Assembly (NCBI GenBank): GCA_049325475.1
Contig: JBMOLN010000004.1
Coordinates: 182,860 to 246,859, forward strand
Source: MWCR01 sp049325475
Lineage (GTDB): Bacteria; Patescibacteriota; Patescibacteriia; 2-12-FULL-60-25
Length of the DNA: 64,000 nucleotides
Direction: 5' to 3'
Part shown: positions 1 through 8,735 of the stretch, piece after piece
Position numbering within the stretch: the stretch's first letter is position 1
Layout of the letters: every line of letters begins with the position of its first letter
Notes under the pieces: generated by a model
What the model was told of the DNA's origin: nothing
What the model saw: only the letters and a program-made list of their open reading frames with translations
Databases searched by the model: none
Made by a program: the position numbers and the translations under genes

Positions 1-1473
1 TTCGGGGCCCTCATCGTCCTCTTCCCAGCCTTCGGACTCCAAATCGCTGATGCCATGTTTTGGAGTTTCCGGCTCGGATTTAAGTGTTTGGGCATCAACT
101 GAAATTTTCGGTACGGATTCTGTCTGCGCCGCTTCCTCATCAGCGGTTTCGGCTCCGGCTGCGCGCAAAGTCGCAGACTCCATACCGCTCCAACGCAAAA
201 CTTTTTCCGCTATCTGGGCTCGCGGAATAGCGTAGCGTTCGCGCGATACTGCGATAACTTTTTCTTCATTACCGGTTAAACGAGCCATTGGCGGCAAAGT
301 TGTCGCGGAAAAAGGACTGGTAGCCACACCATCAACCATGAGTTTGAGATAAATTGTGAACTTGGGCAGATTAACCAGATCCTCGGATGTAAATACGGGT
401 AAAAATTCTTTTTCCAAAAATTCAGCGTCAGTTGAGCCGACCCTGAAGGAAACGATAGTGCCTACGTTGCCGATTACGGCCGCACGCACCTCTTCGGTAA
501 GCTGTTCGATGTATTGGTGAGCGATGGTCAAGCTAAGGTGATATTTACGAGCTTCGGATAAAATAGATGCGAAAGATTCATTGGCGAAATTCTGGAATTC
601 GTCGACAAAGAGGTAGAAATCACGGCGGTCTTCCTCTAGCATGTCCACGCGTTCCATGGCTGCCATCTGCATGCGCGAGATAATCATACCGCCCAAAAGA
701 CGCATATTTTCTTCACCTATGCGGCCTTTGGAAAGATTAACGATCAGGATCTTGCCATCATCCATTATCTTGCGGATATCTATGGTTGACTTTACCTGCG
801 AAACTATATTGCGGATTACGGATGCGGACAGAAATTGACCGACTTTATTTTGAATGGCCGGCAAAGCCTCGGCTTTGTACTTATCGGTCCAGGATGCGAA
901 TTCCGCGACCCAAAAGGTTTTGATGATGGGATCGCGGATTTTGGCCACGACACGGGCGCGATAGTCATCGTCCACCAGAAGACGGTTAATGCCAAGAAGC
1001 GTTGCTCCCGGATAATCAAGCAAAGCATGGACGCAGTTCAAGAGAATGTATTCCATGCGCGGACTCCAGACATCGGGCCAGATTTTTTTAAAGACTCCCA
1101 TTAAGCCGCTGGCAACCAGATGTTTTTGGCTTTCGGCCACGGATTCGAGGATATTGAAGCCGACCGGGAATTCAAGGTCCGCGGGATTGAAATAAACAAC
1201 ATCATTGATGCGGTTTGAGGGAATGTAGTCGAGCAATTTTTCAGCCGTATCGCCGTGCGGATCGATGTAGCAAACGCCATGCCCGGCCATCACATCGCTC
1301 ATGACCATGTTCTCCTGAAGAACTGTTTTGCCCATGCCGGTTTTACCGATGATGTACATATGCCGGCGGCGGTCGTCGGTTTTAATTCCAAAGCGCCTCC
1401 GTTGATTGCGGAAGTTGGTTTCGGCAAATAAAGTTATTTCGTTTTCGTGATCGTGGTTGTATTCTATGGCCAT
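1..1473 (-). CDS. VirD4/TraG-like conjugation-type ATPase (partial, runs off the left edge)
   Basis: This minus-strand reading frame is open from the ATG at 1473 to base 1 (491 codons), so the C-terminus lies outside the window. Walker A GKTGMGKT is at about residues 43-50, followed by a strand ending YIDPHGDT. A Walker B-like FVDEFQNF is near residue 290. This is the pattern of the VirD4/TraG/DUF87 family, hexameric ATPases that couple DNA or protein to a secretion channel. No membrane segment is visible in the N-terminal part, so anchoring may come from the membrane protein encoded just upstream (1623-2963), with which it probably forms a transcription unit. The last visible stretch is acidic and low-complexity. 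The family call is firm; whether it serves conjugation, pili or DNA uptake cannot be told from sequence. Confidence 0.8.
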   Translation of the reverse strand, partial: MAIEYNHDHENEITLFAETNFRNQRRRFGIKTDDRRRHMYIIGKTGMGKTVLQENMVMSDVMAGHGVCYIDPHGDTAEKLLDYIPSNRINDVVYFNPADLEFPVGFNILESVAESQKHLVASGLMGVFKKIWPDVWSPRMEYILLNCVHALLDYPGATLLGINRLLVDDDYRARVVAKIRDPIIKTFWVAEFASWTDKYKAEALPAIQNKVGQFLSASVIRNIVSQVKSTIDIRKIMDDGKILIVNLSKGRIGEENMRLLGGMIISRMQMAAMERVDMLEEDRRDFYLFVDEFQNFANESFASILSEARKYHLSLTIAHQYIEQLTEEVRAAVIGNVGTIVSFRVGSTDAEFLEKEFLPVFTSEDLVNLPKFTIYLKLMVDGVATSPFSATTLPPMARLTGNEEKVIAVSRERYAIPRAQIAEKVLRWSGMESATLRAAGAETADEEAAQTESVPKISVDAQTLKSEPETPKHGISDLESEGWEEDDEGPE

Positions 1474-1534
1474 AAGACCGTCAGATTATTTTACCTTTGC
1501 GGAAGCTATAAGTCGAGCGGATTTTTATGTGCAT

Positions 1535-1620
1535 AAGAACACTCGACCCTAGTCCCTAGACGCTAGACGCTGGAAGATTCAAAAAACAGCTTGAGTACCG
1601 GGTCTAGAGTCTAAAGTCCG
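1535..1620. repeat. Spacer of short near-repeats (CTAGACGCTAGACGC type)
   Basis: The 149-base spacer between the ATPase and its membrane partner is filled with variants of a short word (cctagtccctagacgctag, then gtctagagtctaaagtcc). No gene is visible. It belongs to the general class of word-like spacers seen throughout the window. Confidence 0.6.
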
Positions 1621-1622
1621 TC

Positions 1623-2963
1623 TTATCCAAACGGAAGATTGATGGGCGGCTCGGCGTATTTGAGATCCCGCTTCTTGAGTTGAGGTGTTCGCACCTGGAA
1701 AGTGTGAGGGAAATGCCAGAGAGTTGCCAGCTCTTCGGTGCAAAGATAATATGGCGCGTTGCCGTACCAAATGGATCTGTTCTGATAATAAGACATTAAC
1801 CGCCGGCGGCGCACATTATTGCGAGACTCCTTAAAAAACAACAAAGCTCCGTTAACACCGACCAGCTTAGCCTCGGGTTTAAGCGACAACATGTCGTTGG
1901 TATTCATCTGTTTAATGAAACCGATTAAAGACTGAACTATTTTTGGTTTTTTGAAAACATTCTTTTTAGCCACGTAGATAAATCTGATTTTGCAAAGATA
2001 ACCGATTTTGGAAACCTTGTTTTCCACGGCTTCCAAAACTTTTCTTTCCCCCGGCGAAAGATTGAACATTTTCGCCTTCGACAGATCATCGGATTTGGAC
2101 TCACCTCCGCCGGATGACGGCGAACCGATCAGAAAATTAGCCAGCATGATAAACAGATTGAAGGGCGCGAATAATATTTTTTCGAGCATGCTCGGAGGTT
2201 TGGTGATTTTTTCCCCTTTTAATTGTTTGATGACTTTGCTTCCTTCCTTTTGATAATCCCCCACATCGATCGGCAGGCAAAGCAGCTGCATCCAGACCTG
2301 CTCTCCGGGTCCCATGCGCGACATGCCCTCCAGAAGCACAGCCAGAGGATCTTTAAGTTCGCTGGTCATACTGTGCTCAAATGCCGGATACGTGCGCAGA
2401 GGAAAAAAAGACGATTTACTGCCGGCCGGAATCATTTCCGTTCCCCACATGTCGTATTCAGCGTCAGGATAATTGGCGGGAACGTTTTTGGAATAATCTT
2501 CGACTTCGGTAATTTCAGCATCCGGATATTGGGCGAAAATGGACGCCTCCACCAAATCCCTAAGCTGGCGCAGACAGCGGATGACAAATTGAACATTTCC
2601 TTCGATGGAAATTATTTCACACGAGATCGGATCCTGATATTTTCCCTGGATCCATTTTTCAGTCCAAGACGTAGGCGAATGCGCGCCGGCCAAATGCGCA
2701 AAAATATTTTCTACGGCTCTTAATGACTGGCCGGGATCTTTTTCGGTTAACTTGGGAATGTCGATGGCCAAAACGATCCATTCTTTTTCAGCTCCTGATT
2801 TATTTTGCCTCGTAAACAACCAAAATTCTTTCGCCGCCCAGAGAAAAGCAATCAAAAACAAAACCCAGCCGCCATAGATAAAAATAATCCACATGGCATA
2901 AAACGGGTTGGTGCCGAACTGCACCAATAATCCGGCCACATCAAACGTCATTAACTCGTTCAT
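1623..2963 (-). CDS. Membrane-anchored protein of unknown function, partner of the VirD4-like ATPase
   Basis: I do not recognise a named family. The 446-residue protein has one strong hydrophobic segment near the N-terminus (about residues 20-45, with WIIFIYGGWVLFLIAFLW), then a large soluble domain. A second hydrophobic patch lies near the middle (LFAPFNLFIMLANFLIGS). The ATG at 2963 (MNELMTF) was chosen because the in-frame ATG at 3014 falls in repetitive spacer. The box TACAAT lies 10 nt before 2963 with no Shine-Dalgarno, which suggests a leaderless message. Its position just upstream of a VirD4/TraG-like ATPase suggests it recruits that ATPase to the membrane. This is inference from context only. 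Confidence 0.6.
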   Translation of the reverse strand: MNELMTFDVAGLLVQFGTNPFYAMWIIFIYGGWVLFLIAFLWAAKEFWLFTRQNKSGAEKEWIVLAIDIPKLTEKDPGQSLRAVENIFAHLAGAHSPTSWTEKWIQGKYQDPISCEIISIEGNVQFVIRCLRQLRDLVEASIFAQYPDAEITEVEDYSKNVPANYPDAEYDMWGTEMIPAGSKSSFFPLRTYPAFEHSMTSELKDPLAVLLEGMSRMGPGEQVWMQLLCLPIDVGDYQKEGSKVIKQLKGEKITKPPSMLEKILFAPFNLFIMLANFLIGSPSSGGGESKSDDLSKAKMFNLSPGERKVLEAVENKVSKIGYLCKIRFIYVAKKNVFKKPKIVQSLIGFIKQMNTNDMLSLKPEAKLVGVNGALLFFKESRNNVRRRRLMSYYQNRSIWYGNAPYYLCTEELATLWHFPHTFQVRTPQLKKRDLKYAEPPINLPFG

Positions 2964-2984
2964 ATTAATGCTTATTGTAGCACA

Positions 2985-3182
2985 AACTAACTCGAATTTC
3001 GAATTTCGTACCACGAATCACGAATAACGAAATTAGCAACTAGCATCTAGCGACCAACATCGTGTATCGCGCATCGTGTATCGTCGAGCCGAGTCGCGTT
3101 TAACGCGATGAGCTCGATTCTATATCGTCTGACGTTTTGCGTTATACGTTGCGAGTTTCGCGAACAGAGTTCTTGAGTCTGT
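2985..3182. repeat. Word-repeat spacer with small palindromes
   Basis: There is no gene here. It contains runs of variants such as cgaatttcgaatttcg, cgtgtatcgcgcatcgtgta and the palindrome TCGCGTTTAACGCGA (about 3104-3118). The palindrome resembles ones in the 18.1 kb and 38.1 kb hairpin clusters. Confidence 0.6.
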
Positions 3183-4082
3183 TTATCTCCCAGCTCTTCT
3201 TTTTTGCTGGTATTTATAGACAGTGACTAAAAGCGGGGCCGCTATAAATATGGATGAATAAGCACCGGTTGAAATGCCGATAATCAATGTGAGCGCAAAA
3301 TCCTTGATGCTGTCACCCCCGAAAAGGAAGACAGCTACCAATGCCAATAAAGTTGTAACGGTTGTATTTATGGAGCGGGCGATTGTCTGATTCAGCGATC
3401 GATTTACGATTTCCTCAAATGTGCCTGAAGTTTTTTGCAAATTTTCGCGGATGCGGTCCATGACGACAATAGTATCGTTAATCGAATAACCCATTATGGT
3501 TAAGATTGCGGCGATGAACGACGTGCCGATTTCCACGCCCATGAACCTGCCCAGCAACGCAAAAACTCCGATGGGAATTATTACGTCATGCATGGCCGCG
3601 ATGACTGTGATGATGCCGTATTTCCAGGACGCGACCGGCACGGAAACCTTGCGAAATGTCCAGCCGATATAGATCAAGATGGCAATGAATACGATTATCA
3701 GAGCCGTTATGGATTTTGAACGCAGTTCCTGGCCGATTACCGGCCCGATGGAATCAAATCTCAATTCGGAAATCTCGCCGTATTTATCTTTTAATGCAGC
3801 CAGCATTTCCTGATGCTTGTCTTCGGCCAAGGTCTGCATGCGGAAATTCATATCTTTTTCACCGACCGGCTGGACAACGATACCCCCCAATTCCAAAGAT
3901 GATAAAGTTTCTTCCGCTTCTATTGCCAACGGCCTCTCGCCTTCGAATCTTACGGAAAGCAGTGAACCGCCGGCGAAATCTATACCCTGCTTGAGTCCGA
4001 AGACTGCAATAACCGCGATGCATCCGGTGATGATAAGACCGGAGAGCGCGTACCAGACGTAGCGTAATTTGATGATATTCAT
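3183..4082 (-). CDS. secF: Protein translocase subunit SecF
   Basis: SecF is the smaller membrane subunit of the SecDF complex, which uses the proton gradient to pull exported proteins across the membrane after SecYEG/SecA. The 299-residue length is normal. The N-terminus has one transmembrane helix, then GIDFAGGSLL, the usual SecF/SecD signature region, and a periplasmic P1-type domain. Five further helices follow, including the conserved SINDTIVVMDRIREN segment. It starts 25 bp after the secD stop, so the two are almost certainly co-transcribed. No good Shine-Dalgarno is visible before the ATG at 4082. The call is secure. Confidence 0.95.
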   Translation of the reverse strand: MNIIKLRYVWYALSGLIITGCIAVIAVFGLKQGIDFAGGSLLSVRFEGERPLAIEAEETLSSLELGGIVVQPVGEKDMNFRMQTLAEDKHQEMLAALKDKYGEISELRFDSIGPVIGQELRSKSITALIIVFIAILIYIGWTFRKVSVPVASWKYGIITVIAAMHDVIIPIGVFALLGRFMGVEIGTSFIAAILTIMGYSINDTIVVMDRIRENLQKTSGTFEEIVNRSLNQTIARSINTTVTTLLALVAVFLFGGDSIKDFALTLIIGISTGAYSSIFIAAPLLVTVYKYQQKRRAGR

Positions 4083-4107
4083 AATGTTAATATTTAGCTG
4101 ATAGCTT

Positions 4108-6168
4108 TTAACTGTTTGAATCTTTATCAGCTTTGGGCTTCAGGAAGAGCCAGGGGATTTTTTCCGTCAGGCTTGAGGTGAACAAGAAGCGCATCAAGTT
4201 GCGGGTGACAACGATGGCGGTGAACATGGAAAATAAAACGCCGATAGCAAGAGTAAGCGCAAAGCCTTTGATTATTGAAGATGAAAACCAGTACAAGACA
4301 AGACAAGCTATAAGAGTCGTGATATTGCCGTCGCGGATGCTGGGCCAAGCGCGGCGAAACGCTTCTTCCATGGCTTGAGAATACGGTTTTTTGAGTTTCA
4401 ATTCTTCCTTAAGACGTTCAAAGATGAGGACATTGGCGTCCACCGCCATACCAACGGAAAGGATTAAACCGGCTATGCCCGATAAAGTCAGCGTGACGGG
4501 GATTGATTTAAAGGCCGCAAAGATCAATACAGCGTAAGTCGCCAGGGCGATTACAGCGATAAGACCCGGCAATCGGTAGAAAGCAAGCATAAACAAGGCG
4601 ACCAAGAGAAAACCCCAAAGTCCGGCAATCAAAGAGGCGTTAACGGATACTCTGCCCAGAGTCGGGCCAACGGATTGCTGGGCAATGAGTTCGATTGGCA
4701 CCGGCAAGGCGCCGGCCTGCAAACGCTGGGCCAGCAATTTGGCTTCCGGAATCGTGAATTGACCGTTTATTACAGCCTTGCCTCCCAAAATCTCGGTTTG
4801 CACAACCGGAGCGCTGATTGGTTCGCCGTCCAAGAAGATGGCGACTTGTTTTTGAATGTTGCGTTTGGTGATTTCAGCAAACAGATCCGCTCCTTCATCG
4901 TTAAACTGCAAGGAGACCTCGGGCATGCCGGTTTGCGGATTGAATTCCAATTGCGCTTTTTCCAACTGCTTGCCGGTCAATTCGGTGCGCTTCCATTGAT
5001 CTTGCGGCGGAATAATATCCTCTTGCGAGAGTTTGGGGAAAGTCATCAGGCTGACCCTGACATCATTTAATGCGCGTTCATCTTCTTTATAAATAAGATG
5101 GTAGCCGAATTCGCTTTCCACGGGTTCGGAGATTGTTCCCTTGGCCAGCGGGAATACCGCGTTTTCGAAAGCTTCAACCATTACACCTTTGCCAAACCAA
5201 CCCAAATCTCCGCCCGATGTTTCCGAGCCGGGCTCTTCGGAAAATTCTTTGACTTTGTCGGCGAAATTTTCCGGGTTTGTCTGTTCGCGGATTTGTTGTA
5301 TGTATTCCAAAGCCTCTTCTTTGGAACGGGTGGTTGATGCGGATGAATGCAACGCGCCCTGCCATTGGATTAAAAGATGTTTGGCTTTGACTTCATTCCC
5401 CGCGTCTTTTGTTTCTTCAACTTTTGCTATGGCGATGGCACCCGGAATCTCTATCGTTTTATCGATAACCGTGCCCGGCGCTTTATCCTTGGCCAGCTCG
5501 TAAACCTCCTGGTACTCGGGAATATCTTTGATAAATCCTACATCGCCATTTTGATCAACGCTGTCTTCTCCCGCTTGCTTTACTTTTTCTTCGAATGAGC
5601 CGGGATTGGCCAATACATCGGCCAAGAACGCATCCGCTTGTTTGCGGGCCGTCGAATCGGATTCAATAATTCGCTGCATTTCTTCTTCAGTAAGTTCACG
5701 CGGCGGATCGGTGTTGATTTCCTTGAATTCCAAAATCGGCGTTTCACCGATCATATTGATGGCTTCATTAATATCTCTGACACCGGCCAGTTCTACGGAT
5801 ACGCGCCAGGAATCCCCGGCTCTGGTTGTCTGAACCAGCGGCTCGGAAACGCCCATGGCGTTCACACGGCGCTCGATGACATCGCGCACGCCTTCCAAAG
5901 CGTCGGGCTGTTCGGTGCCGGTAATCATGGAAACATCGGCTTCATATTCCAGCCTGGTGCCGCCTTGGAGATCCAAACCGAGGACAAAAGGCAGGTTAAC
6001 ATGGCCAAAATGCGTACCAAGAACTTCATTGGTTTGGTCTATCAAGAAGTTTAGAGGCTTGGAATAAGACAAGGATCCGGCAATGACGAATAACAATACG
6101 ATTAAACCCACGCGTCGCTTAACAGATAAGCGCGAAACGCTGGTTTGCGGAGCAAATTTCTTGGACAT
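4108..6168 (-). CDS. secD: SecD with two inserted parvulin (PpiC) domains
   Basis: SecD works with SecF in late steps of protein export. The ATG at 6168 (MSKKFAPQ, 686 residues) is preferred to the more distant one at 6231, which adds a non-homologous tail. Residues about 20-35 are the first helix, LDLQGGTRLEYE (about 65-77) is the SecD signature, and six helices fill the C-terminal third with GMAVDANVLIFERLKEE. Unusually, residues about 170-365 interrupt the periplasmic P1 region with parvulin-type prolyl isomerase sequence. A degenerate copy lies at about 175-252. A good copy runs from KAKHLLIQ (about 261) through GGDLGWFGKG (about 319) to SEFGYHLIYK (about 352). This would place a foldase on the translocon itself. 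SecD identity is secure. The parvulin match is by pattern and looks strong for the second copy. Confidence 0.93.
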   Translation of the reverse strand: MSKKFAPQTSVSRLSVKRRVGLIVLLFVIAGSLSYSKPLNFLIDQTNEVLGTHFGHVNLPFVLGLDLQGGTRLEYEADVSMITGTEQPDALEGVRDVIERRVNAMGVSEPLVQTTRAGDSWRVSVELAGVRDINEAINMIGETPILEFKEINTDPPRELTEEEMQRIIESDSTARKQADAFLADVLANPGSFEEKVKQAGEDSVDQNGDVGFIKDIPEYQEVYELAKDKAPGTVIDKTIEIPGAIAIAKVEETKDAGNEVKAKHLLIQWQGALHSSASTTRSKEEALEYIQQIREQTNPENFADKVKEFSEEPGSETSGGDLGWFGKGVMVEAFENAVFPLAKGTISEPVESEFGYHLIYKEDERALNDVRVSLMTFPKLSQEDIIPPQDQWKRTELTGKQLEKAQLEFNPQTGMPEVSLQFNDEGADLFAEITKRNIQKQVAIFLDGEPISAPVVQTEILGGKAVINGQFTIPEAKLLAQRLQAGALPVPIELIAQQSVGPTLGRVSVNASLIAGLWGFLLVALFMLAFYRLPGLIAVIALATYAVLIFAAFKSIPVTLTLSGIAGLILSVGMAVDANVLIFERLKEELKLKKPYSQAMEEAFRRAWPSIRDGNITTLIACLVLYWFSSSIIKGFALTLAIGVLFSMFTAIVVTRNLMRFLFTSSLTEKIPWLFLKPKADKDSNS

Positions 6169-6324
6169 AAAGATTGGCCAAAAGTATAGCGAGTAGAGGG
6201 TAAAAATGCAAGGAGGACGAATATTCACCAAATATAATCAAGATGACAAACGATGCCGATACAGCTGAATGCAGTTTGGTAAAATTTTGATTGACTTGCT
6301 CCTTTTTGGGGAAATAACTTTTGT

Positions 6325-7665
6325 TTATCTCATTTCTTCAGGCAAGAGTTTTAACAAATCCTTTCTTTGTTGTACGGCTTCGCCCAATGACATGCCGCGG
6401 ACACGATCCGCTATGCCGACAAAGTTGCCCGGTGTCAGCAAATAACCCACTGCCTGCGGATTTTTTTGGATTGCCTCGGAGTAAACGGTTAAAACTTTTG
6501 CCGTCTCGCTTAATCCGAATTTTTTAACCAAATCCGCGGCAAACTTAACCGATTCTCCTTTTAACGCGTCCCGCACAGTTTCATTTTGCGACAAACCGGG
6601 CGGCAGACCTTCCAGCAGACGATATGAGTAAGCCAAATTATCAGCATATTCCGGGTCTTTGATTTTATCTAAAATTGACGGATCAGCCGTCAGCTCATCG
6701 CTCATACGGCTCAATAAATAATTGAACTTTTCCGGCCCCAGTTTTTCTTGCAAGGCCACCATAGCCTCAAGACGTCCGCCCTCGGCGGCACCTTTTAAAA
6801 ACTCAGCGCTTTTTTGAAGCTTTTCAGGAAGCATCGGCAAAATTCCCATTTGTCTTTCCAACGGACCGGTTCCGCCCAGAAAAGCCGTGCGCCGGGAATC
6901 TCTTTTAAACTTATTGACTCTTTCATTAATTTCCTCCGGTGACGCATTCGCCTCCATCATTCTGTTCAGATCAAGAAATACGCCCTCCATTTTAACAACA
7001 TTACTGGCATCCAGCCGGTTGTATTCACTCCCCAATCGCTCCGTAAGCAGTTTGTCTATCTGTGATAATTTTTCCGGACTGATGCCTTTTTGCAAAAGAT
7101 AATCAGCAAGCATTTCGGCTTGCGGGCCGAAACCGGCTTGCTCTTTTTCGACGATCACATCAGGAGCGGCCGCCGATTCCGGTACAGACTTTAAAGTATC
7201 CGCAGTTTCCAACGGTGTTGGTTCGGAGGACATGAGGACAGGAGCATTTTCCTGCGGAGTCGATCCCTGCGCCTTGGGCAATTCGGATTCCGGCGCGGCT
7301 TCACCGGATTGCGCGGGTTTTGGCGCTTCCAGCCCGGCGAGCAGCTGATCAACTTCGGCTTCATCTCCAAGAGCCTCACGCAAACTGGCCATCATCCGTT
7401 CTTGCGCCGCCGCGAGTTCGGCTCGCGGACCGCTCTGGTCAACTCCGGCGGCCTCAGCGGCGGTTGCCATGCGGGCCAGCTGAGCCTCGCTTTGACCGGG
7501 AATGTTGGCGGCCCGCTCCATGACTTGGGTGACGGTTGGCAGCTGCTCACCCGCTGTTGCTTCGCGACCGGGCTCATCGACTTCGATTTCAAATTGTCCC
7601 GGAGCCACTTCACGCGGAGCGCCGGGTTGATTTTGTTGGGATTGAGGATCCAATTCAGTAGACAT
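6325..7665 (-). CDS. Unrecognised 446-residue soluble protein with low-complexity N-terminus
   Basis: No family is recognised. The first 180 residues or so are rich in Gln, Pro, Glu and Ala (MSTELDPQSQQNQPG and onward) and look disordered. The C-terminal part is helical and charged with no membrane segments or cysteine motifs. The start at 7665 is supported by TATAAT ending exactly 8 nt before the ATG with no Shine-Dalgarno, a clean candidate for a leaderless message. The 156-base gap to secD holds nothing obvious. It is likely cytoplasmic; function unknown. Confidence 0.6.
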   Translation of the reverse strand: MSTELDPQSQQNQPGAPREVAPGQFEIEVDEPGREATAGEQLPTVTQVMERAANIPGQSEAQLARMATAAEAAGVDQSGPRAELAAAQERMMASLREALGDEAEVDQLLAGLEAPKPAQSGEAAPESELPKAQGSTPQENAPVLMSSEPTPLETADTLKSVPESAAAPDVIVEKEQAGFGPQAEMLADYLLQKGISPEKLSQIDKLLTERLGSEYNRLDASNVVKMEGVFLDLNRMMEANASPEEINERVNKFKRDSRRTAFLGGTGPLERQMGILPMLPEKLQKSAEFLKGAAEGGRLEAMVALQEKLGPEKFNYLLSRMSDELTADPSILDKIKDPEYADNLAYSYRLLEGLPPGLSQNETVRDALKGESVKFAADLVKKFGLSETAKVLTVYSEAIQKNPQAVGYLLTPGNFVGIADRVRGMSLGEAVQQRKDLLKLLPEEMR

Positions 7666-7675
7666 ACAAGGACAT

Positions 7676-7808
7676 TATACAACTGACAACTTACAACTGA
7701 CAACTTACAAGAGCTTTTATAATGCATAGTGCATAATGCATAGTGCATAACGAGTGATATCTGAGTAACGGGTTCACGGGAGTACGGGTTAACGTGATGC
7801 CGTTGTAC
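7676..7808. repeat. Word-repeat spacer
   Basis: This spacer is built from near-tandem words: caactgacaacttacaactg, then gcatagtgcataatgcatag, then a gggttcacgggagtacgggt stretch related to the elements at 16.2, 43.7 and 44.8 kb. No gene is visible. It lies between divergent genes and ends at the promoter at 7812. Confidence 0.65.
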
Positions 7809-7811
7809 GGT

Positions 7812-7840
7812 TTGACATAAATGCCGTATTATGATAATAC
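7812..7840 (+). promoter_or_regulatory. Sigma70-type promoter for the gene at 7898
   Basis: TTGACA at 7812-7817 is followed after 15-17 bp by GATAAT/TAATAC (7833-7840). Together with the AAAGGAGG ribosome site before 7898 and the terminator at 8610 it makes a complete single-gene unit. Confidence 0.7.
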
Positions 7841-7897
7841 AGTTCATTCGCTCTCTCTCCGAGCGCCGCACCCTACAATCGCCTCAAAGGAGGTTTC

Positions 7898-8608
7898 ATG
7901 GGCAGTGTAATGGCAAAAAAGCTCATGGAAGCCAAGATCAAGCTCATCGGGCAGGATGTGTTTCAGCCTCTGGAAACACCGAAGGAGCTTTGGAACTACA
8001 CACCGGAGCTCATGCATCGGTTAGCCCGGCAAGCTCAAGCTTACGGCTTCCCGTTTATGGGCCATGACATTCTTTTGCGCATTATTTTTCTGCGCTTTGA
8101 AGACCGGCTCGTGAATGTGGCCTTTTCTCTTCCTCCTTCGCCCACCGTGGTTTCCATCGGCAATCAAATGGAACCCAGTTTTTATCTGTTTCTGCAAACA
8201 GGAATCATTCAGTGGAATAAAAAAATCCCCGTCGCGATTTTGGACCAAGCTTCAAAGGATTATGATGAATATATGGCCGGCCGGGGTTTGTTTGATCCGC
8301 AAACCGGCCAGCGCAAGTCCATCATATATGACGGTCACAAGTTCGCCGTGGAAGATGTTTTTGCCGACCCCAGCCTGGCCTATGCCATGGACGAACGCTG
8401 GGATATGGAAGTTGTGAAAAATCTCTTTGACCGGCCTGAGGCTCTGATGGTGATTCAAGGAAGTGACGGCCGCCGGCATCTGATGCTGGAGGAATTCGCA
8501 CTGCGCAGATTCCACGGACGCACCATTGTTGCCATCAAATCCAACTTGGAAGAAGGCGAGCTCCTGCAGCGCATCGCCGATCAATACGATGACCGGCGGT
8601 ATAGCTAA
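7898..8608 (+). CDS. Unrecognised 236-residue soluble protein, single-gene unit
   Basis: No family is recognised. It is an alpha/beta-looking protein without membrane segments or signal peptide. The start is decided by a near-perfect Shine-Dalgarno (AAAGGAGG, four bases before the ATG). A TTGACA promoter lies about 60 bp further upstream and a strong hairpin terminator immediately follows the stop. This expression style contrasts with the leaderless-looking core genes around it and is shared with other unrecognised genes at 15643, 33154 and 37304. It is probably a real, independently regulated gene; function unknown. Confidence 0.7.
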   Translation: MGSVMAKKLMEAKIKLIGQDVFQPLETPKELWNYTPELMHRLARQAQAYGFPFMGHDILLRIIFLRFEDRLVNVAFSLPPSPTVVSIGNQMEPSFYLFLQTGIIQWNKKIPVAILDQASKDYDEYMAGRGLFDPQTGQRKSIIYDGHKFAVEDVFADPSLAYAMDERWDMEVVKNLFDRPEALMVIQGSDGRRHLMLEEFALRRFHGRTIVAIKSNLEEGELLQRIADQYDDRRYS

Positions 8609-8609
8609 A

Positions 8610-8633
8610 CCCCACGACGACGTGGGGTTTTTT
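8610..8633 (+). terminator. Rho-independent terminator
   Basis: The stem CCCCACG / CGTGGGG with a 4-base loop is followed by six T, directly after the stop at 8608. Confidence 0.9.
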
Positions 8634-8735
8634 AGCATGATTACCTTGATTTCGGAACGATTTGCAGGATTATTATTTTACAGTCATTGTTCGTTAGCTG
8701 CCAGATTTTAGATTCTAAATTCCAGATTTCAATAG

